Below, piece after piece: positions 27,392-37,020 of a DNA stretch of 64,000 nucleotides. The position numbers and the translations under genes are program-made. Origin of the DNA: Seonamhaeicola sp. (GTDB taxonomy: Bacteria; Bacteroidota; Bacteroidia; Flavobacteriales; Flavobacteriaceae); assembly GCF_028281565.1 (NCBI RefSeq), contig NZ_JANQJQ010000005.1, forward strand, positions 62,001 to 126,000, read 5' to 3'. Position 1 is the stretch's first letter. Each line of letters starts with the position of its first letter. The notes beneath the pieces were generated by a model, which saw only the letters and a list, made by a program, of their open reading frames with translations, did not search any database and had not been told where the DNA came from.

Positions 27392-28360
27392 CTACTTCAC
27401 CATACAAACCGAGTTTATATTGCCTTTGCCGTCGTATTCCCTAACGTCATTGTTTGGATCGGTGATCCATTTGCCATCCACAATAAATTTATAATGGTGT
27501 TTTCCACCGGATAAAGGCACTACATATTTCCAGCCGTAGTCCATTTTGCGCATTTCATATTTATGCTCATTCCAATCATTAAACGAGCCGGCCAGAATGA
27601 CCTTTTTCGCGTTGGTATATCCCCTTAATTTAAAGGCAGTGTATTCCTTTATATCGATCACCGAATTATACTCACCGTATTCATTAGGGGTTTTATTCGG
27701 GTTATGCGGATCTTCCATCCAATGTCCGTCAACTATAAAGCGATATTGGTACACATCCGGCTTCATTTGTAATGTTAATTCCCAGCCGTCAGAGGCCTTT
27801 TTCATTTTAAAAAGGGACTCGTGCCATTTATTAAATGATCCGGCTAAAATGACCTTTTTAGCCTTAGTGTAGCCCTGAAGTTTAAAATGAGCATTGCCAT
27901 CTTTACTAGGGTGTGCCGTGTACATTTTCAGGTTATAGATACCACTTAGTTTCTTGCCATTTTTAATGGCCTTGGTAATATTGGGATCTCGCTTTGAGGG
28001 TTCTGCCCAATACGCATTGTTAATAACAAATTTGAATTCATAGGAGAACGCATCGGTGAAATCAGCGATGCTTTTTTTCAACTGGTAAATGTGATCAGCT
28101 ACTTTATTCATTTTCCAGTGGTCCCTGGACCATAAATTGAATTCACCGGCAACCACCACATTTTCAATATCGAAATCTTCAAACTCCAGGATCTGACCCG
28201 TGTACTCCTGGGTGAATTTGGAATAGTCTCTGACATCAAATGTGAAAACTACAGAGTCACCTTCAATTTTATAGCCTTTAAAGGTGTCTTTTTGCCCATA
28301 CACAGTTAGACTTAGAAAAGCCATAACGATAAAAGTGATATGTGACATTAGTGGTTTCAC
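27392..28360 (-). CDS. Secreted protein with three glycogen-binding-like (CBM48) domains
   Basis: 322 aa. The signal peptide ends near VYGQ (residue 23). Two close copies of an AMPK/CBM48-type E-set module occupy ~150-235 and ~240-322: each has YTxAKKVILAGSFNxW, then WxxxxxL, YxFIVDGxWxxDPxN and the GxxNSV end. A more diverged N-terminal third copy (VVAGEFNLWSRDHWKMNKV ... FKFVINNAYWAEPSKRDPN) covers ~50-145. No catalytic domain is seen. Such modules bind alpha-glucans, so the protein may capture starch- or glycogen-like polymers or regulate an enzyme. Its start overlaps the stop of the retropepsin-like gene by 4 bp (ATGA). Confidence 0.8.
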   Translation of the reverse strand: MKPLMSHITFIVMAFLSLTVYGQKDTFKGYKIEGDSVVFTFDVRDYSKFTQEYTGQILEFEDFDIENVVVAGEFNLWSRDHWKMNKVADHIYQLKKSIADFTDAFSYEFKFVINNAYWAEPSKRDPNITKAIKNGKKLSGIYNLKMYTAHPSKDGNAHFKLQGYTKAKKVILAGSFNKWHESLFKMKKASDGWELTLQMKPDVYQYRFIVDGHWMEDPHNPNKTPNEYGEYNSVIDIKEYTAFKLRGYTNAKKVILAGSFNDWNEHKYEMRKMDYGWKYVVPLSGGKHHYKFIVDGKWITDPNNDVREYDGKGNINSVCMVK

Positions 28361-29319
28361 TTGTAGTTTATCGGGTAATTTATAAAGTATAATTTCTTTT
28401 TTTGATAATTAATAATAGTTCGTTTTTGAGCAAAAAACTCATAACCTAAAATACCGTCCAGATCGGTTCCAAAAGCTTCGTTCATTTTGCTCAGGTTGGT
28501 TAAAACAGTATACATAGGGCCAAAATAGATGGACTCACTTAATCTAACACGGTGCAACTTTCCTGCCAAAACTTCAACACGTCGTTTACTGACGCCTCTT
28601 AAAATCAACCGCTTTTTAGGAATAAAATACTTTAAAGCGTCTTTATTAATGCGCTTGTTTATCTGATTAAACTCTGCAGCGGTATCAATCCCAAATTTTA
28701 TTTTTTGATTATTGACAGTGCCGTTCACCACAATAGTATGGTTTTTTAAATTAAAATCTAAACTATCAACTATTTTTTCTAAATATACATGTTTATCCAG
28801 GGTATTTCCAAACGCATCAACTTTAGACAGGGTGATCTGATTAAGATGCATATCTACAAAGACTTCATAATCTTTTAAGATATTATAACCAATAATGCCC
28901 AGGATCTTTACTTTTTTTGTCTTTTCTATATGAGACAGGTTGATGACATCAGAGGTTTTGTTTTCCAACCTAAAATTTTGAAGGATGAATTCTTTAATTT
29001 GCTTTTCGTACAGATCTTCAACCGAATGCAAAACACCAGAAGTACTTTGATTTTTCCTCTGATGTTCATACAAATCAGGAAAATGTACTTTGTTGAGTAT
29101 CATACTTTCCGCACCGGTATCAATAATGAAATTGCCTCTTTGGTTCAATAATTCGGCTTCAACCACCATCAAATGATCCACCAGCTTAAACGGGATCCTG
29201 GTAGTATATTGATTCACTGTTTCGGCATTGGAAAAGAGAATGGGGTTTAATGCACCGGTATTAGCAAAGGCTAAATGGGTGCTTAAAGCAAGACATAATA
29301 TGATAAAAGATCTTAGCAT
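28357..29319 (-). CDS. Secreted retropepsin-like aspartyl protease
   Basis: 320 aa with a signal peptide (cleavage after LAFA). It has two aspartyl half-sites: NFIIDTGAESMILN near residue 65-78 (canonical D-T-G) and FGIDTAAEFNQIN near 210-222 (D-T-A). Each is followed by the GILG/GIIGYNIL or GILGYEF hydrophobic-hydrophobic-G motif, so both lobes of a duplicated retropepsin fold are present in one chain. Residue 3 of the second triad is Ala instead of Gly, which may alter activity. Translationally coupled to the CBM48-domain protein by a 4-bp overlap. Confidence 0.8.
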   Translation of the reverse strand: MLRSFIILCLALSTHLAFANTGALNPILFSNAETVNQYTTRIPFKLVDHLMVVEAELLNQRGNFIIDTGAESMILNKVHFPDLYEHQRKNQSTSGVLHSVEDLYEKQIKEFILQNFRLENKTSDVINLSHIEKTKKVKILGIIGYNILKDYEVFVDMHLNQITLSKVDAFGNTLDKHVYLEKIVDSLDFNLKNHTIVVNGTVNNQKIKFGIDTAAEFNQINKRINKDALKYFIPKKRLILRGVSKRRVEVLAGKLHRVRLSESIYFGPMYTVLTNLSKMNEAFGTDLDGILGYEFFAQKRTIINYQKKKLYFINYPINYK

Positions 29320-29363
29320 ATATTACTAAGACTAATTTAAAAATGAAATGTTACAGGTTTTCT

Positions 29364-30236
29364 TTATAAATTGTTAATTATGAAAATTTTAAGTTTTGAC
29401 CAAGTGTCTAAAAGATTGGCTCCTGTCCAGCCATGGGCTTCGTTGGGATATAAAGTAAATTCATGGTGAACGTTCAGGGCAACTAATTTATCACGCATAG
29501 CAGTGCCCTGGCTTGATGGTACCAGGGGGTCTAAACCGCCATAAAATAATATAGTTGACGGGGCGCTGGCAGTTACCCTATGGTACGGACTTAACATTTC
29601 TAAAAAAGCAGTGGATGGGTTTTCGCCGTAAATATCAATAATTTCCTGTAGATTGGGATCTGTGTTGTTTAGATAATGCGGATCCGTAAAGTTGGTGGGG
29701 CCTACAATACTGCAAACCATATTTACATTAGAGTCAGTGTCAAAAGCATAACTCCAGAGCAACGACAAATGACCACCGGCACTGCTACCGATAAACCCCG
29801 TTTTTTCTGAAATAGTATATTTAGATTTATTTGTTTTTAAGTAGTCAATAATACTGGTAATATCATCTATTTGCATGGGGAAAGGCGGATTTGAATCATC
29901 AGCCAGCCTATAGTTTATATTGGCTATCGCTATTTCGGGAATTTCAGTTTTGATCAGATCTTTCAGGTAGTTCATGGAGCTTTTGTCACCCGATGTCCAT
30001 CCGCCGCCATGAACTAAAAGGAGTGTTTTGGTGTCAGAAGTTCTGTTGGCAGGTAAATACAGGTCGAAAGTCTGGTCAGTATCACTGCCGTATGAAATAT
30101 TTAATTCCTGGTACGCTTTTGTAGGATCTATAGCATCCGGCGTGTTATTGTTGTTGGAATCTACCTGTTCGTTGGAACAGTTATAAGTAATACTGATCCA
30201 AAGGATATTTAAGATGATAAATCTCAGTAATTGCAT
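29364..30236 (-). CDS. Alpha/beta-hydrolase esterase (BD-FAE-like), probably exported
   Basis: 290 aa. An N-terminal hydrophobic stretch ends in a cysteine (YNC at residue 20), so it may be a lipoprotein with a relaxed lipobox. The oxyanion motif VHGGGW lies at 75-80, nucleophile Ser152 in GSSAGGH, the acid in YGGLDPLVP (~234) and the histidine in NEAHGW (~266): a full triad. The HGGG-type loop puts it near hormone-sensitive-lipase/carbohydrate-esterase families. Substrate unknown. It lies 44 bp upstream of the retropepsin/CBM pair on the same strand and may share its transcript. Confidence 0.85.
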   Translation of the reverse strand: MQLLRFIILNILWISITYNCSNEQVDSNNNNTPDAIDPTKAYQELNISYGSDTDQTFDLYLPANRTSDTKTLLLVHGGGWTSGDKSSMNYLKDLIKTEIPEIAIANINYRLADDSNPPFPMQIDDITSIIDYLKTNKSKYTISEKTGFIGSSAGGHLSLLWSYAFDTDSNVNMVCSIVGPTNFTDPHYLNNTDPNLQEIIDIYGENPSTAFLEMLSPYHRVTASAPSTILFYGGLDPLVPSSQGTAMRDKLVALNVHHEFTLYPNEAHGWTGANLLDTWSKLKIFIINNL

Positions 30237-30282
30237 AAAAAAATAATGTTTATTTTGTAAACGCTATCACAATATACTTATT

Positions 30283-30903
30283 ATGGCTGAATTTTTAAGA
30301 ATATACGAGGAAAACCCCAACCCTAAAGAGATTGACAGGGTGGTTGCTATTCTTAAAAAAGGCGGACTCATCATCTATCCTACGGATACGGTGTACGGTT
30401 TAGGGTGTGATATTACCAATATAAAAGCTTTGGAGCGCGTGGCACAGATTAAGGGTGTTAAGCTGGAAAAAGCCAATTTTTCATTTGTATGCCATGACCT
30501 GAGTAATTTGAGCGATTATGTAAAGCAAATAGATACTTCGGTTTTTAAAATATTAAAACGGGCACTTCCCGGACCCTACACGTTTATTCTTCCCGGATCT
30601 AAATCCTTACCAAACCCTTTTAAAAGGAAAAAGACCGTTGGTATTCGTGTGCCCGACAACAACATTGCTTTGGAAATTGTAAAACAGTTGGGGAATCCTA
30701 TTATTTCTACCTCTATTTATGATGAAGATGAAGTGATTGAGTATACCACCGACCCGGAATTAATTCTTGAGAAATGGGATAACCTGGTAGACCTGGTCAT
30801 TGACGGTGGTTATGGCGGTAATGAAGCGTCTACTGTGATTGACTTATCTGATGATGCCCCTGTAATTGTCAGGGAAGGGAAAGGAAGCCTGGAAATCTTT
30901 TAA
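30283..30903 (+). CDS. L-threonylcarbamoyladenylate synthase (TsaC/Sua5/YrdC family)
   Basis: 206 aa, YrdC fold. KKGGLIIYPTDTVYGLGCDI carries the nucleotide/threonine pocket; KxRxK-like residues follow (ERVAQIKGVK), then SFVCHDLSNLSDY, GPYTFILPGS, KKTVGIRVPD and IISTSIYDEDE. It makes threonylcarbamoyl-AMP for the t6A modification of tRNA position 37. Short form without the Sua5 C-terminal domain. Because the family contains YciO paralogues, the essential TsaC role is likely but not proven. Divergent from the esterase gene. Confidence 0.87.
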   Translation: MAEFLRIYEENPNPKEIDRVVAILKKGGLIIYPTDTVYGLGCDITNIKALERVAQIKGVKLEKANFSFVCHDLSNLSDYVKQIDTSVFKILKRALPGPYTFILPGSKSLPNPFKRKKTVGIRVPDNNIALEIVKQLGNPIISTSIYDEDEVIEYTTDPELILEKWDNLVDLVIDGGYGGNEASTVIDLSDDAPVIVREGKGSLEIF

Positions 30904-31030
30904 AAATTTGATTTTTATCATACAATTATAATAAGATAATTCTTATATTTAAGCTCTCTCCATTAAGAATTATACAATACCTTTTGCTGTTATAATTATG
31001 TAATAAAAAGGAAGCGATGCTGCGGAGTTA

Positions 31031-31229
31031 CTTTAAATGTTTTCACTCGGCGATTTCATTTTTATGGACTCGTTGAAACATTTAAATACATAAAAATGCC
31101 CCGTATTGTAAGACGAGGCGGCTTAAATGTTTTAGCTCGTAGTTTGATAATTTTTTATATAGAAACTCGTGAAACATTCAAGAATAAAAAAGGCGACAAG
31201 AATTAACCTGCCACCTTGAATGTTTTCAC
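31031..31229. repeat. Five copies of a ~14-bp motif in alternating orientation
   Basis: A motif close to GTGAAAACATTTAAG appears at 31031-31046 (reverse), 31072-31086 (forward), 31122-31134 (reverse), 31169-31182 (forward) and 31215-31229 (reverse). Centres are 41, 49, 47 and 47 bp apart. Neighbouring copies can pair as hairpins in two alternative registers. It lies in the 521-bp gap between the threonylcarbamoyl synthase gene and cas9, downstream of the tracrRNA. Not similar to the CRISPR repeat. Function unknown. Confidence 0.6.
31091..31119 (-). terminator. Possible minus-strand intrinsic terminator downstream of tracrRNA
   Basis: On the minus strand GCCTCGT / ACGGGGC forms a 7-bp stem (one G-T pair) with an 8-nt loop, followed by ATTTTTATG. 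It lies between copies 2 and 3 of the alternating motif and could stop read-through from the tracrRNA promoter. Confidence 0.45.
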
Positions 31230-31319
31230 AACGGAATAATCTTTCCTATAGATGAAAAATAAATTATTAACAAAATGCGGGTTTCCGTAATGTAATTTTA
31301 GATAAGAGTTAGATATTAA

Positions 31320-31397
31320 AATAAAAGAAACCACTACCGAAGCAGTGGTCTAGATTTTCTCTGTGGCTCTATGGCCTTATTGTGAATTGTCTTTCAG
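31320..31397 (-). ncRNA. tracrRNA of the type II-C CRISPR-Cas9 system
   Basis: Minus strand. Bases 31397-31380 read CTGAAAGACAATTCACAA, which pairs with the first 18 nt of the crRNA repeat with only one bulged A. A short GGC-CATAGA-GCC nexus-like stem follows, then an 8-bp hairpin ACCACTGC / GTAGTGGT closed by a UUCG loop (31349-31330) and a TTTCTTTTATTTT tail: an intrinsic terminator. A TATATTTA box at 31410-31403 resembles the Bacteroidota -7 element and would place the 5' end close to the first anti-repeat base. A longer form reaching the weaker stem near 31277-31290 is possible. The gene is divergent from cas9, 28 bp away. Confidence 0.85.
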
Positions 31398-31424
31398 GAC
31401 TGTAAATATATAAAAATAAAAATT

Positions 31425-34400
31425 ATGAAAAAACTGGGATTGGATTTAGGTAGTTCTTCCATAGGATGGTTTTTACGTGATGGTGAAGAGATTTTAAAAT
31501 TTGGAACGGTAATATTTGATTCTGGAATGGTAAAGGGTACGTCGGGGTATTCTTCACCAACCAAAGATAGACGCGAAGCTAGATTAAAAAGAAATCCTAT
31601 AAAAGCGCGCAAATACAGGAAGAAATTAATACTAAGTGTGTTGGTTGAAAAGAAAATGGTACCATTGACCAAATCAGAACTAGAAAATTGGATCAACTAC
31701 AAAAAGGGAAAACCAAAGCGATTTCCAAATAGCAAAAATTTTAGAAAATGGCTGCAGTGCGATTTTAGCTTCGATAACGGATTGTTATATAAAAATCCTT
31801 ATGAACTCAGAGTAAAAGCACTTGACCAAAAACTTAGCCCTATGGAACTTGGTCGAACCTTATACCATTTAGTCCAACGCAGAGGTTTTAAAGATATTGG
31901 CGAAACCAATAAGGAAACAAAAAAACAAATTGAACGAAGAGTAGAAAGCGGATTTCAAGAAGCGCTTCACAAACATCGTTCCATTGCAGATGCCTTACAA
32001 AATGAATATTTAGCAAAAAACTTAAGAGCAAGAGATAATTATCCCTATCGTGACGAGTATGAAGATGAACTGATAAAAATTCTAAACCACCAAGGTTATT
32101 TAATTAGTAAAAACCCTGAAAATCAATTTGTTGATAATTTTGTTCGTAGTATTCATAAGGCGATTATATGGCAACAGCCCCTCAAAACTCAAAAGGGCAA
32201 CATTGGCAAATGCACCCTTGAACCCAAGAAAAAAAGATGTGCCGTATCACATCCTCTTTATGAAATTTTTAGAGCTTGGCAATTCATCAATACCATAAAG
32301 GTGAAAAATGAATCAGATGATTATGAATTTATTTCACAAGAATACCGAAATAAGCTTTTTAAAACCGTTTTTTTAAAGAAAGACGCTAACTTTAAGTTTG
32401 AAGTTATTAGAAAGGCATTGGATAGGCTCTATCAAAAAAATAAAACTTACAATTATCCGATTAATAGTAAGACCAATACCTATGAAACTACGGTCGCTGG
32501 AATGCCATTTTGCAAAAAAATTATTACACTCTATGGAGATCAAGCCGAAGAAGATTTAAACATAGTTGAAAAATTTACCATTGGTTCAATGTCTAAGCAC
32601 TACAATGACTATTCATTGCTTGATATTTGGCATAACATAACAGAATTTGATGAAGATGCCCTTGTAAAATTTGGTAAAAATAAACTCAATCTTCGGGATA
32701 AAATAAGAAAACACAAAGGAGTAGAGAGGGCCATTTCACCTTTGGTTGAACTCAAGAATTTATTACCTAAGGGCTATGGTAACCTGAGTCAATTTGTACT
32801 TAGGAAGATAATTCCATTACTAAAGGATGGATTCTTATACAACGATGCCGTGCTTTTAGCCAATTTACCTAATGCTTTAGGCGAGAATTACAGTGAAAAA
32901 AAACAAACGGTTACTGATTTGTTAAATGAAGCTAACTCAATATACAACCACCGCAAAAAAGTTGTGCAAATTGTAAATAAACTCATAGAGGACTACAAAG
33001 GCAAAGTTGAAGCTTTCATAAATGGACATGAAGATAGTATTTTCGGATACAAAGACTTTACCTATCTTTTACAAGATTCAGACAACTATGATATAAAGAA
33101 TGCTTGTGAAAACCACTTTGGAAAATCAAGATGGAAGAATTATCAGGAAAAAGACCTACTCATAAACGAAGTTGGTAAAGAGTATCAAGAGTTCTTTTTT
33201 GATGTTAATCGTGATTATAGAAAACTTGAAACACTTCAAGTGATTTTTGAAGAATTATTGAGGCAAGAAAACATAGTTCTCAAGAAATCACTTTATCATC
33301 ACTCTAAAAGAGATAATCTTTATGGTGCCACAATAAAATATCGAAATACAGATATTGATATTCTTCCCTTGGCACAAACCAATGCTATTAAGAACCCAAT
33401 GTTTAATAAAGCCATGAGTGTATTGCGGAAGCTTATAAATACATTAATAGTAAATGGTGATGTTGATGAATACACAGAGGTTATTGTTGAGATTGCCAGA
33501 GAATTGAATGACAATAACAAACGTATTGCCATAGAGCGTTACCAAAAGCAAAGAGAAAACAAACGCAAGATGATTAGGGCTTTTCTACATGAGTACAAAG
33601 CCAACAATAAATTAACTCTTAATGTAGAAGAAAGCATACAACAGTTTGAGTTGTGGGATGAACAGATTTTAGAAGCAACCCATGATGAAAAGGGAAAAAA
33701 ACAACTAAACATTGACCGAAAAGAAATACTTAAGGAAAAAAGCGCCATAAAACGCTATGAACTTTGGATGGAACAAAAAGGGCAATGTATGTATACTGGC
33801 AAAATGATTTCCATTAGTCAACTTTTTTCATCAACTACCAATATAGAACATACCATTCCAAGAATTTTATTACCCGACAATACTTTGGCAAATCAAACCA
33901 TAGCATTTGCTGACTATAACACTAAAATTAAAAACAGAGAGCTGCCAATTAATTTACCCAATTATGAAAAAGACGTTGACGGTATTGGCACAGCTATTAA
34001 GCCCAGACTTGCTCAATGGGAAAAAGTGAGAGATGGTTTTAAGATGGCTTTTGAAACTCGCCAGAAACCTAAAGGTGTAGAAGATGAAAAAACAAAAAAC
34101 ACTAGAATACAGGAAAAGCATTTTTACAAAATGCACTATGACTATTGGAAAGATAAAATAGAACGTTTTACTGCAACAGATGTTAATGACCAGTGGGCAA
34201 GACGCCAGCTTACCGATACACAGAGCATAAGCAAATATGCTAGAGAGTTTTTAAAAACATATTTCAATAAAGTAGCGGTGCAAAAGGGTTCGGTTACTTC
34301 AGATTTTAGGAAGATGTTAGGCTTTGAAGATAAAGAGAATCCTAAGAGCCGTGCAAAACATACACATCATACTGTAGACGCAGCAGTATTAACATACATT

Positions 34401-35741
34401 CCTTCAAATGCAAGTAGAAGAGACACTTTAATTAAAAAGATGTATGACTTAAAGGACAAAATAGGGGATCAATTAGATTATAAACCTCACTCTCATTTTA
34501 ATTCTCAAAAAGTAAAAAATCAGATTGAAAATAATACATTAATATTCAATTATAAAAAGGACAACGTGGTTACGCAAACCTTTAAAAAGGTACGAAATGC
34601 TGGCAAAATTCAGTACAAAAAAGAAAGTAATGGCAATAAACTCTACAACCAGCCATTGATGCAAGCAGGTGATACCATACGCACGTCCTTATTTAAAGAT
34701 TCATTCTTGGGTAAAATAAAAAATGTAGAACGTTTTGAAGACGGTAGTCCAAAACGAAACATTGAGAATACGGATTGGGTTTACAAAACAGGCGATGATG
34801 AGTTTTCTTATGTAAAAAGAGAAGATATTTCAAAAATTTCAAGAGCAAACCTAAACGATATTGTTGATCCGCATTTGGCAGAACATATTGCAGGTCAATT
34901 AGGAAATAAACCAATATTAGATTTTCAGGGTAATCCTATACGCCATGTCAGGATTAAAAAGAAAGCGGGCAAACAAGTCAAAAAGCGTGTAGACTACCTT
35001 AGTGATAAAGACTATAAGAACTTCTTTTATGCAGAAAGTGGCTCAATTCCATATGGAATAATGCTATTTAATCCCATAAACGATGAACGTGAGTTGTTAC
35101 AGGTACACGCCTATCAAGTATCAGAAGTGTTTCGAGCTAAGCGGAGATTTGATATTGAATATTTTGTTGAACGATACTTCCCCGGGAAAACAAGGTATAA
35201 AAAGCTATTGCTTAGAATAGGACAAAAGCTTTTGGTACTAAAAGATGATTTTGATTATGAACAACGAAAAGAATCAGAATTTCAAGGAAATCGACTTTAT
35301 AAAATCATAAAAATCGATAATGGTAGTCTTTGGTTAAAATACCACTTAACGGCTACGGCAGATGATAATATTGACGCATTGGTAAAAGAAAAGAAAGATG
35401 AAATTTTATGGAACTACGAAAAGAGTTTTGGTTTACCAAAAGTTGTAGAAGATAAGAGTATCGAAGATATCAAAACTAGAAATGAAGATTTACAACGACG
35501 TAAATATAAGTTAAACAGTTGGAAAGATTATAGGATACAACGTTTGGTTGATAAGATAGGAAAAGATAAAGCCAGTGAAGTTAAAAAGGAATTAGACAAA
35601 TTTAAAAAGGTAAACTCAACCATTGAAATTGAAGGAGAAACTCCTTTACTTAAACTCAATACATCAAAAAGCTGGAATTTTCTTTATGAAGGTACGGACT
35701 TTGAATTGTCAATTTTAGGGGAATTAATTTTTAAAGAATGA
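31425..35741 (+). CDS. cas9: Type II-C Cas9 RNA-guided DNA endonuclease
   Basis: 1438 aa, the large Bacteroidota form. RuvC-I LGLDLGSSSIGW (Asp7), arginine-rich bridge helix ~47-75 (DRREARLKRNPIKARKYRKK), RuvC-II VIVEIAREL (Glu689), HNH with NIEHTIPR (His809; Glu precedes it where SpCas9 has Asp, normal in this clade) and RuvC-III HHTVDAA (His981/His982, Asp985). All catalytic residues are present, so the nuclease should be active. The C-terminal ~400 residues are the PAM-interacting region. It uses the divergent tracrRNA and the array at 37-39 kb. Its stop overlaps cas1 by 4 bp (ATGA). By eye it is distinctly more AT-rich than cas1 and cas2. Confidence 0.97.
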   Translation: MKKLGLDLGSSSIGWFLRDGEEILKFGTVIFDSGMVKGTSGYSSPTKDRREARLKRNPIKARKYRKKLILSVLVEKKMVPLTKSELENWINYKKGKPKRFPNSKNFRKWLQCDFSFDNGLLYKNPYELRVKALDQKLSPMELGRTLYHLVQRRGFKDIGETNKETKKQIERRVESGFQEALHKHRSIADALQNEYLAKNLRARDNYPYRDEYEDELIKILNHQGYLISKNPENQFVDNFVRSIHKAIIWQQPLKTQKGNIGKCTLEPKKKRCAVSHPLYEIFRAWQFINTIKVKNESDDYEFISQEYRNKLFKTVFLKKDANFKFEVIRKALDRLYQKNKTYNYPINSKTNTYETTVAGMPFCKKIITLYGDQAEEDLNIVEKFTIGSMSKHYNDYSLLDIWHNITEFDEDALVKFGKNKLNLRDKIRKHKGVERAISPLVELKNLLPKGYGNLSQFVLRKIIPLLKDGFLYNDAVLLANLPNALGENYSEKKQTVTDLLNEANSIYNHRKKVVQIVNKLIEDYKGKVEAFINGHEDSIFGYKDFTYLLQDSDNYDIKNACENHFGKSRWKNYQEKDLLINEVGKEYQEFFFDVNRDYRKLETLQVIFEELLRQENIVLKKSLYHHSKRDNLYGATIKYRNTDIDILPLAQTNAIKNPMFNKAMSVLRKLINTLIVNGDVDEYTEVIVEIARELNDNNKRIAIERYQKQRENKRKMIRAFLHEYKANNKLTLNVEESIQQFELWDEQILEATHDEKGKKQLNIDRKEILKEKSAIKRYELWMEQKGQCMYTGKMISISQLFSSTTNIEHTIPRILLPDNTLANQTIAFADYNTKIKNRELPINLPNYEKDVDGIGTAIKPRLAQWEKVRDGFKMAFETRQKPKGVEDEKTKNTRIQEKHFYKMHYDYWKDKIERFTATDVNDQWARRQLTDTQSISKYAREFLKTYFNKVAVQKGSVTSDFRKMLGFEDKENPKSRAKHTHHTVDAAVLTYIPSNASRRDTLIKKMYDLKDKIGDQLDYKPHSHFNSQKVKNQIENNTLIFNYKKDNVVTQTFKKVRNAGKIQYKKESNGNKLYNQPLMQAGDTIRTSLFKDSFLGKIKNVERFEDGSPKRNIENTDWVYKTGDDEFSYVKREDISKISRANLNDIVDPHLAEHIAGQLGNKPILDFQGNPIRHVRIKKKAGKQVKKRVDYLSDKDYKNFFYAESGSIPYGIMLFNPINDERELLQVHAYQVSEVFRAKRRFDIEYFVERYFPGKTRYKKLLLRIGQKLLVLKDDFDYEQRKESEFQGNRLYKIIKIDNGSLWLKYHLTATADDNIDALVKEKKDEILWNYEKSFGLPKVVEDKSIEDIKTRNEDLQRRKYKLNSWKDYRIQRLVDKIGKDKASEVKKELDKFKKVNSTIEIEGETPLLKLNTSKSWNFLYEGTDFELSILGELIFKE

Positions 35742-36658
35742 TAAAACGCACCCTCTTTTTCAGCAACCCAGCCTATTTAAGCACCAAAAACCAACAATTG
35801 GTGGTCAACTTTCCTGAAGAAGGTAAAGACGAAAAGACAATCCCGATTGAAGATCTGGGCTATGTGGTATTGGAAGACCCTCAGATCACTATTACTAATG
35901 GCTTGTTGATGAAATTAGTGCAAAACAAGACCGCAGTGATTACCTGTGATAAGCAGCATTTACCTTGTGCCTTATTGCAACCTTTGATAGGCCATACCGA
36001 ACAGACCGAACGGATGCGTCACCAACTAAATGCCAGTATCCCTTTAAAAAAGAACTTATGGCAACAAACCGTGACCGCAAAAATAGACAACCAGGCCAGT
36101 CATTTTCTGTCCAGGGGGAAAAATGCATTACGATTAAAACGGTATACCAAAGCGGTAAAAAGTGGCGATCTGGGTAACCAGGAGGCTTTGGCAGCAGCCT
36201 TCTATTTTCAGAATTTGTTTCATATAGACGGGTTCAGCCGGAATCAAAAGGGCATCCCTCCCAATAACCTGCTCAATTACGGTTATGCTATTTTACGTGC
36301 CGTTGCAGCCCGGGCTTTGGTAAGTAGTGGCTTGTTGCCTTCAGTGGGCATTTTCCACCATAACAAATACAATGCCTTTTGTCTGGCCGATGATGTCATG
36401 GAACCTTACCGGCCATTTGTAGACACTATGGTATATGACATTGTGGAAAGTGGCTGTAACATTGAAGAACTCAATAGAAATATCAAGGCCGACCTGTTAA
36501 TGATCCCGGCTATGGATGTTGTGATAGACGGTAAGCAAAGTCCATTGATGAATGCGATGAGCAGAACAACGGCGAGTCTTTATGAATGTTTTGAAGGCAC
36601 CCGCAGAAAGATACTCTATCCGGAATTTCGCTCATCATTACAAACATTTGTGGGTTAA
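35738..36658 (+). CDS. cas1: CRISPR integrase Cas1 (type II)
   Basis: 306 aa. MIKRTLFFSNPAYLSTKNQQ is the type II Cas1 start. The metal site is formed by Glu in QEALAAAFYFQNLF, His in GIFHHNKYNAFCLADD and the acidic residues of DDVMEPYRPFVD. With Cas2 it inserts new spacers next to the repeat. It overlaps cas9 by 4 bp and is followed by cas2 after 14 bp. Its GC content looks clearly higher than cas9 (some 60-bp stretches above 50% against about 35% in cas9), a sharp change at the overlap. Confidence 0.96.
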   Translation: MIKRTLFFSNPAYLSTKNQQLVVNFPEEGKDEKTIPIEDLGYVVLEDPQITITNGLLMKLVQNKTAVITCDKQHLPCALLQPLIGHTEQTERMRHQLNASIPLKKNLWQQTVTAKIDNQASHFLSRGKNALRLKRYTKAVKSGDLGNQEALAAAFYFQNLFHIDGFSRNQKGIPPNNLLNYGYAILRAVAARALVSSGLLPSVGIFHHNKYNAFCLADDVMEPYRPFVDTMVYDIVESGCNIEELNRNIKADLLMIPAMDVVIDGKQSPLMNAMSRTTASLYECFEGTRRKILYPEFRSSLQTFVG

Positions 36659-36663
36659 AATGA

Positions 36664-37017
<354 letters not shown>

Positions 37018-37020
37018 GAT

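Noticed and set aside
27273-27494. 73-codon frame over the dispersed repeat and the CBM-protein 3' end
   Set aside because: Half of it is CAGT-rich repeat and half is antisense to a real gene.
30904-31030. Small RNA or gene in the AT-rich stretch after the threonylcarbamoyl-synthase gene
   Set aside because: Only AT-rich sequence with no stable stem, frame or promoter pair.
31394-31696. 100-codon minus-strand frame opposite the start of cas9
   Set aside because: Antisense to the RuvC-I and bridge helix of cas9 and overlapping the tracrRNA promoter; no family.
33800-33900. Glu-His in the Cas9 HNH motif (IEHTIPR) as an inactivating change
   Set aside because: The catalytic His is kept, and Glu before it is usual in large Bacteroidota Cas9 proteins.
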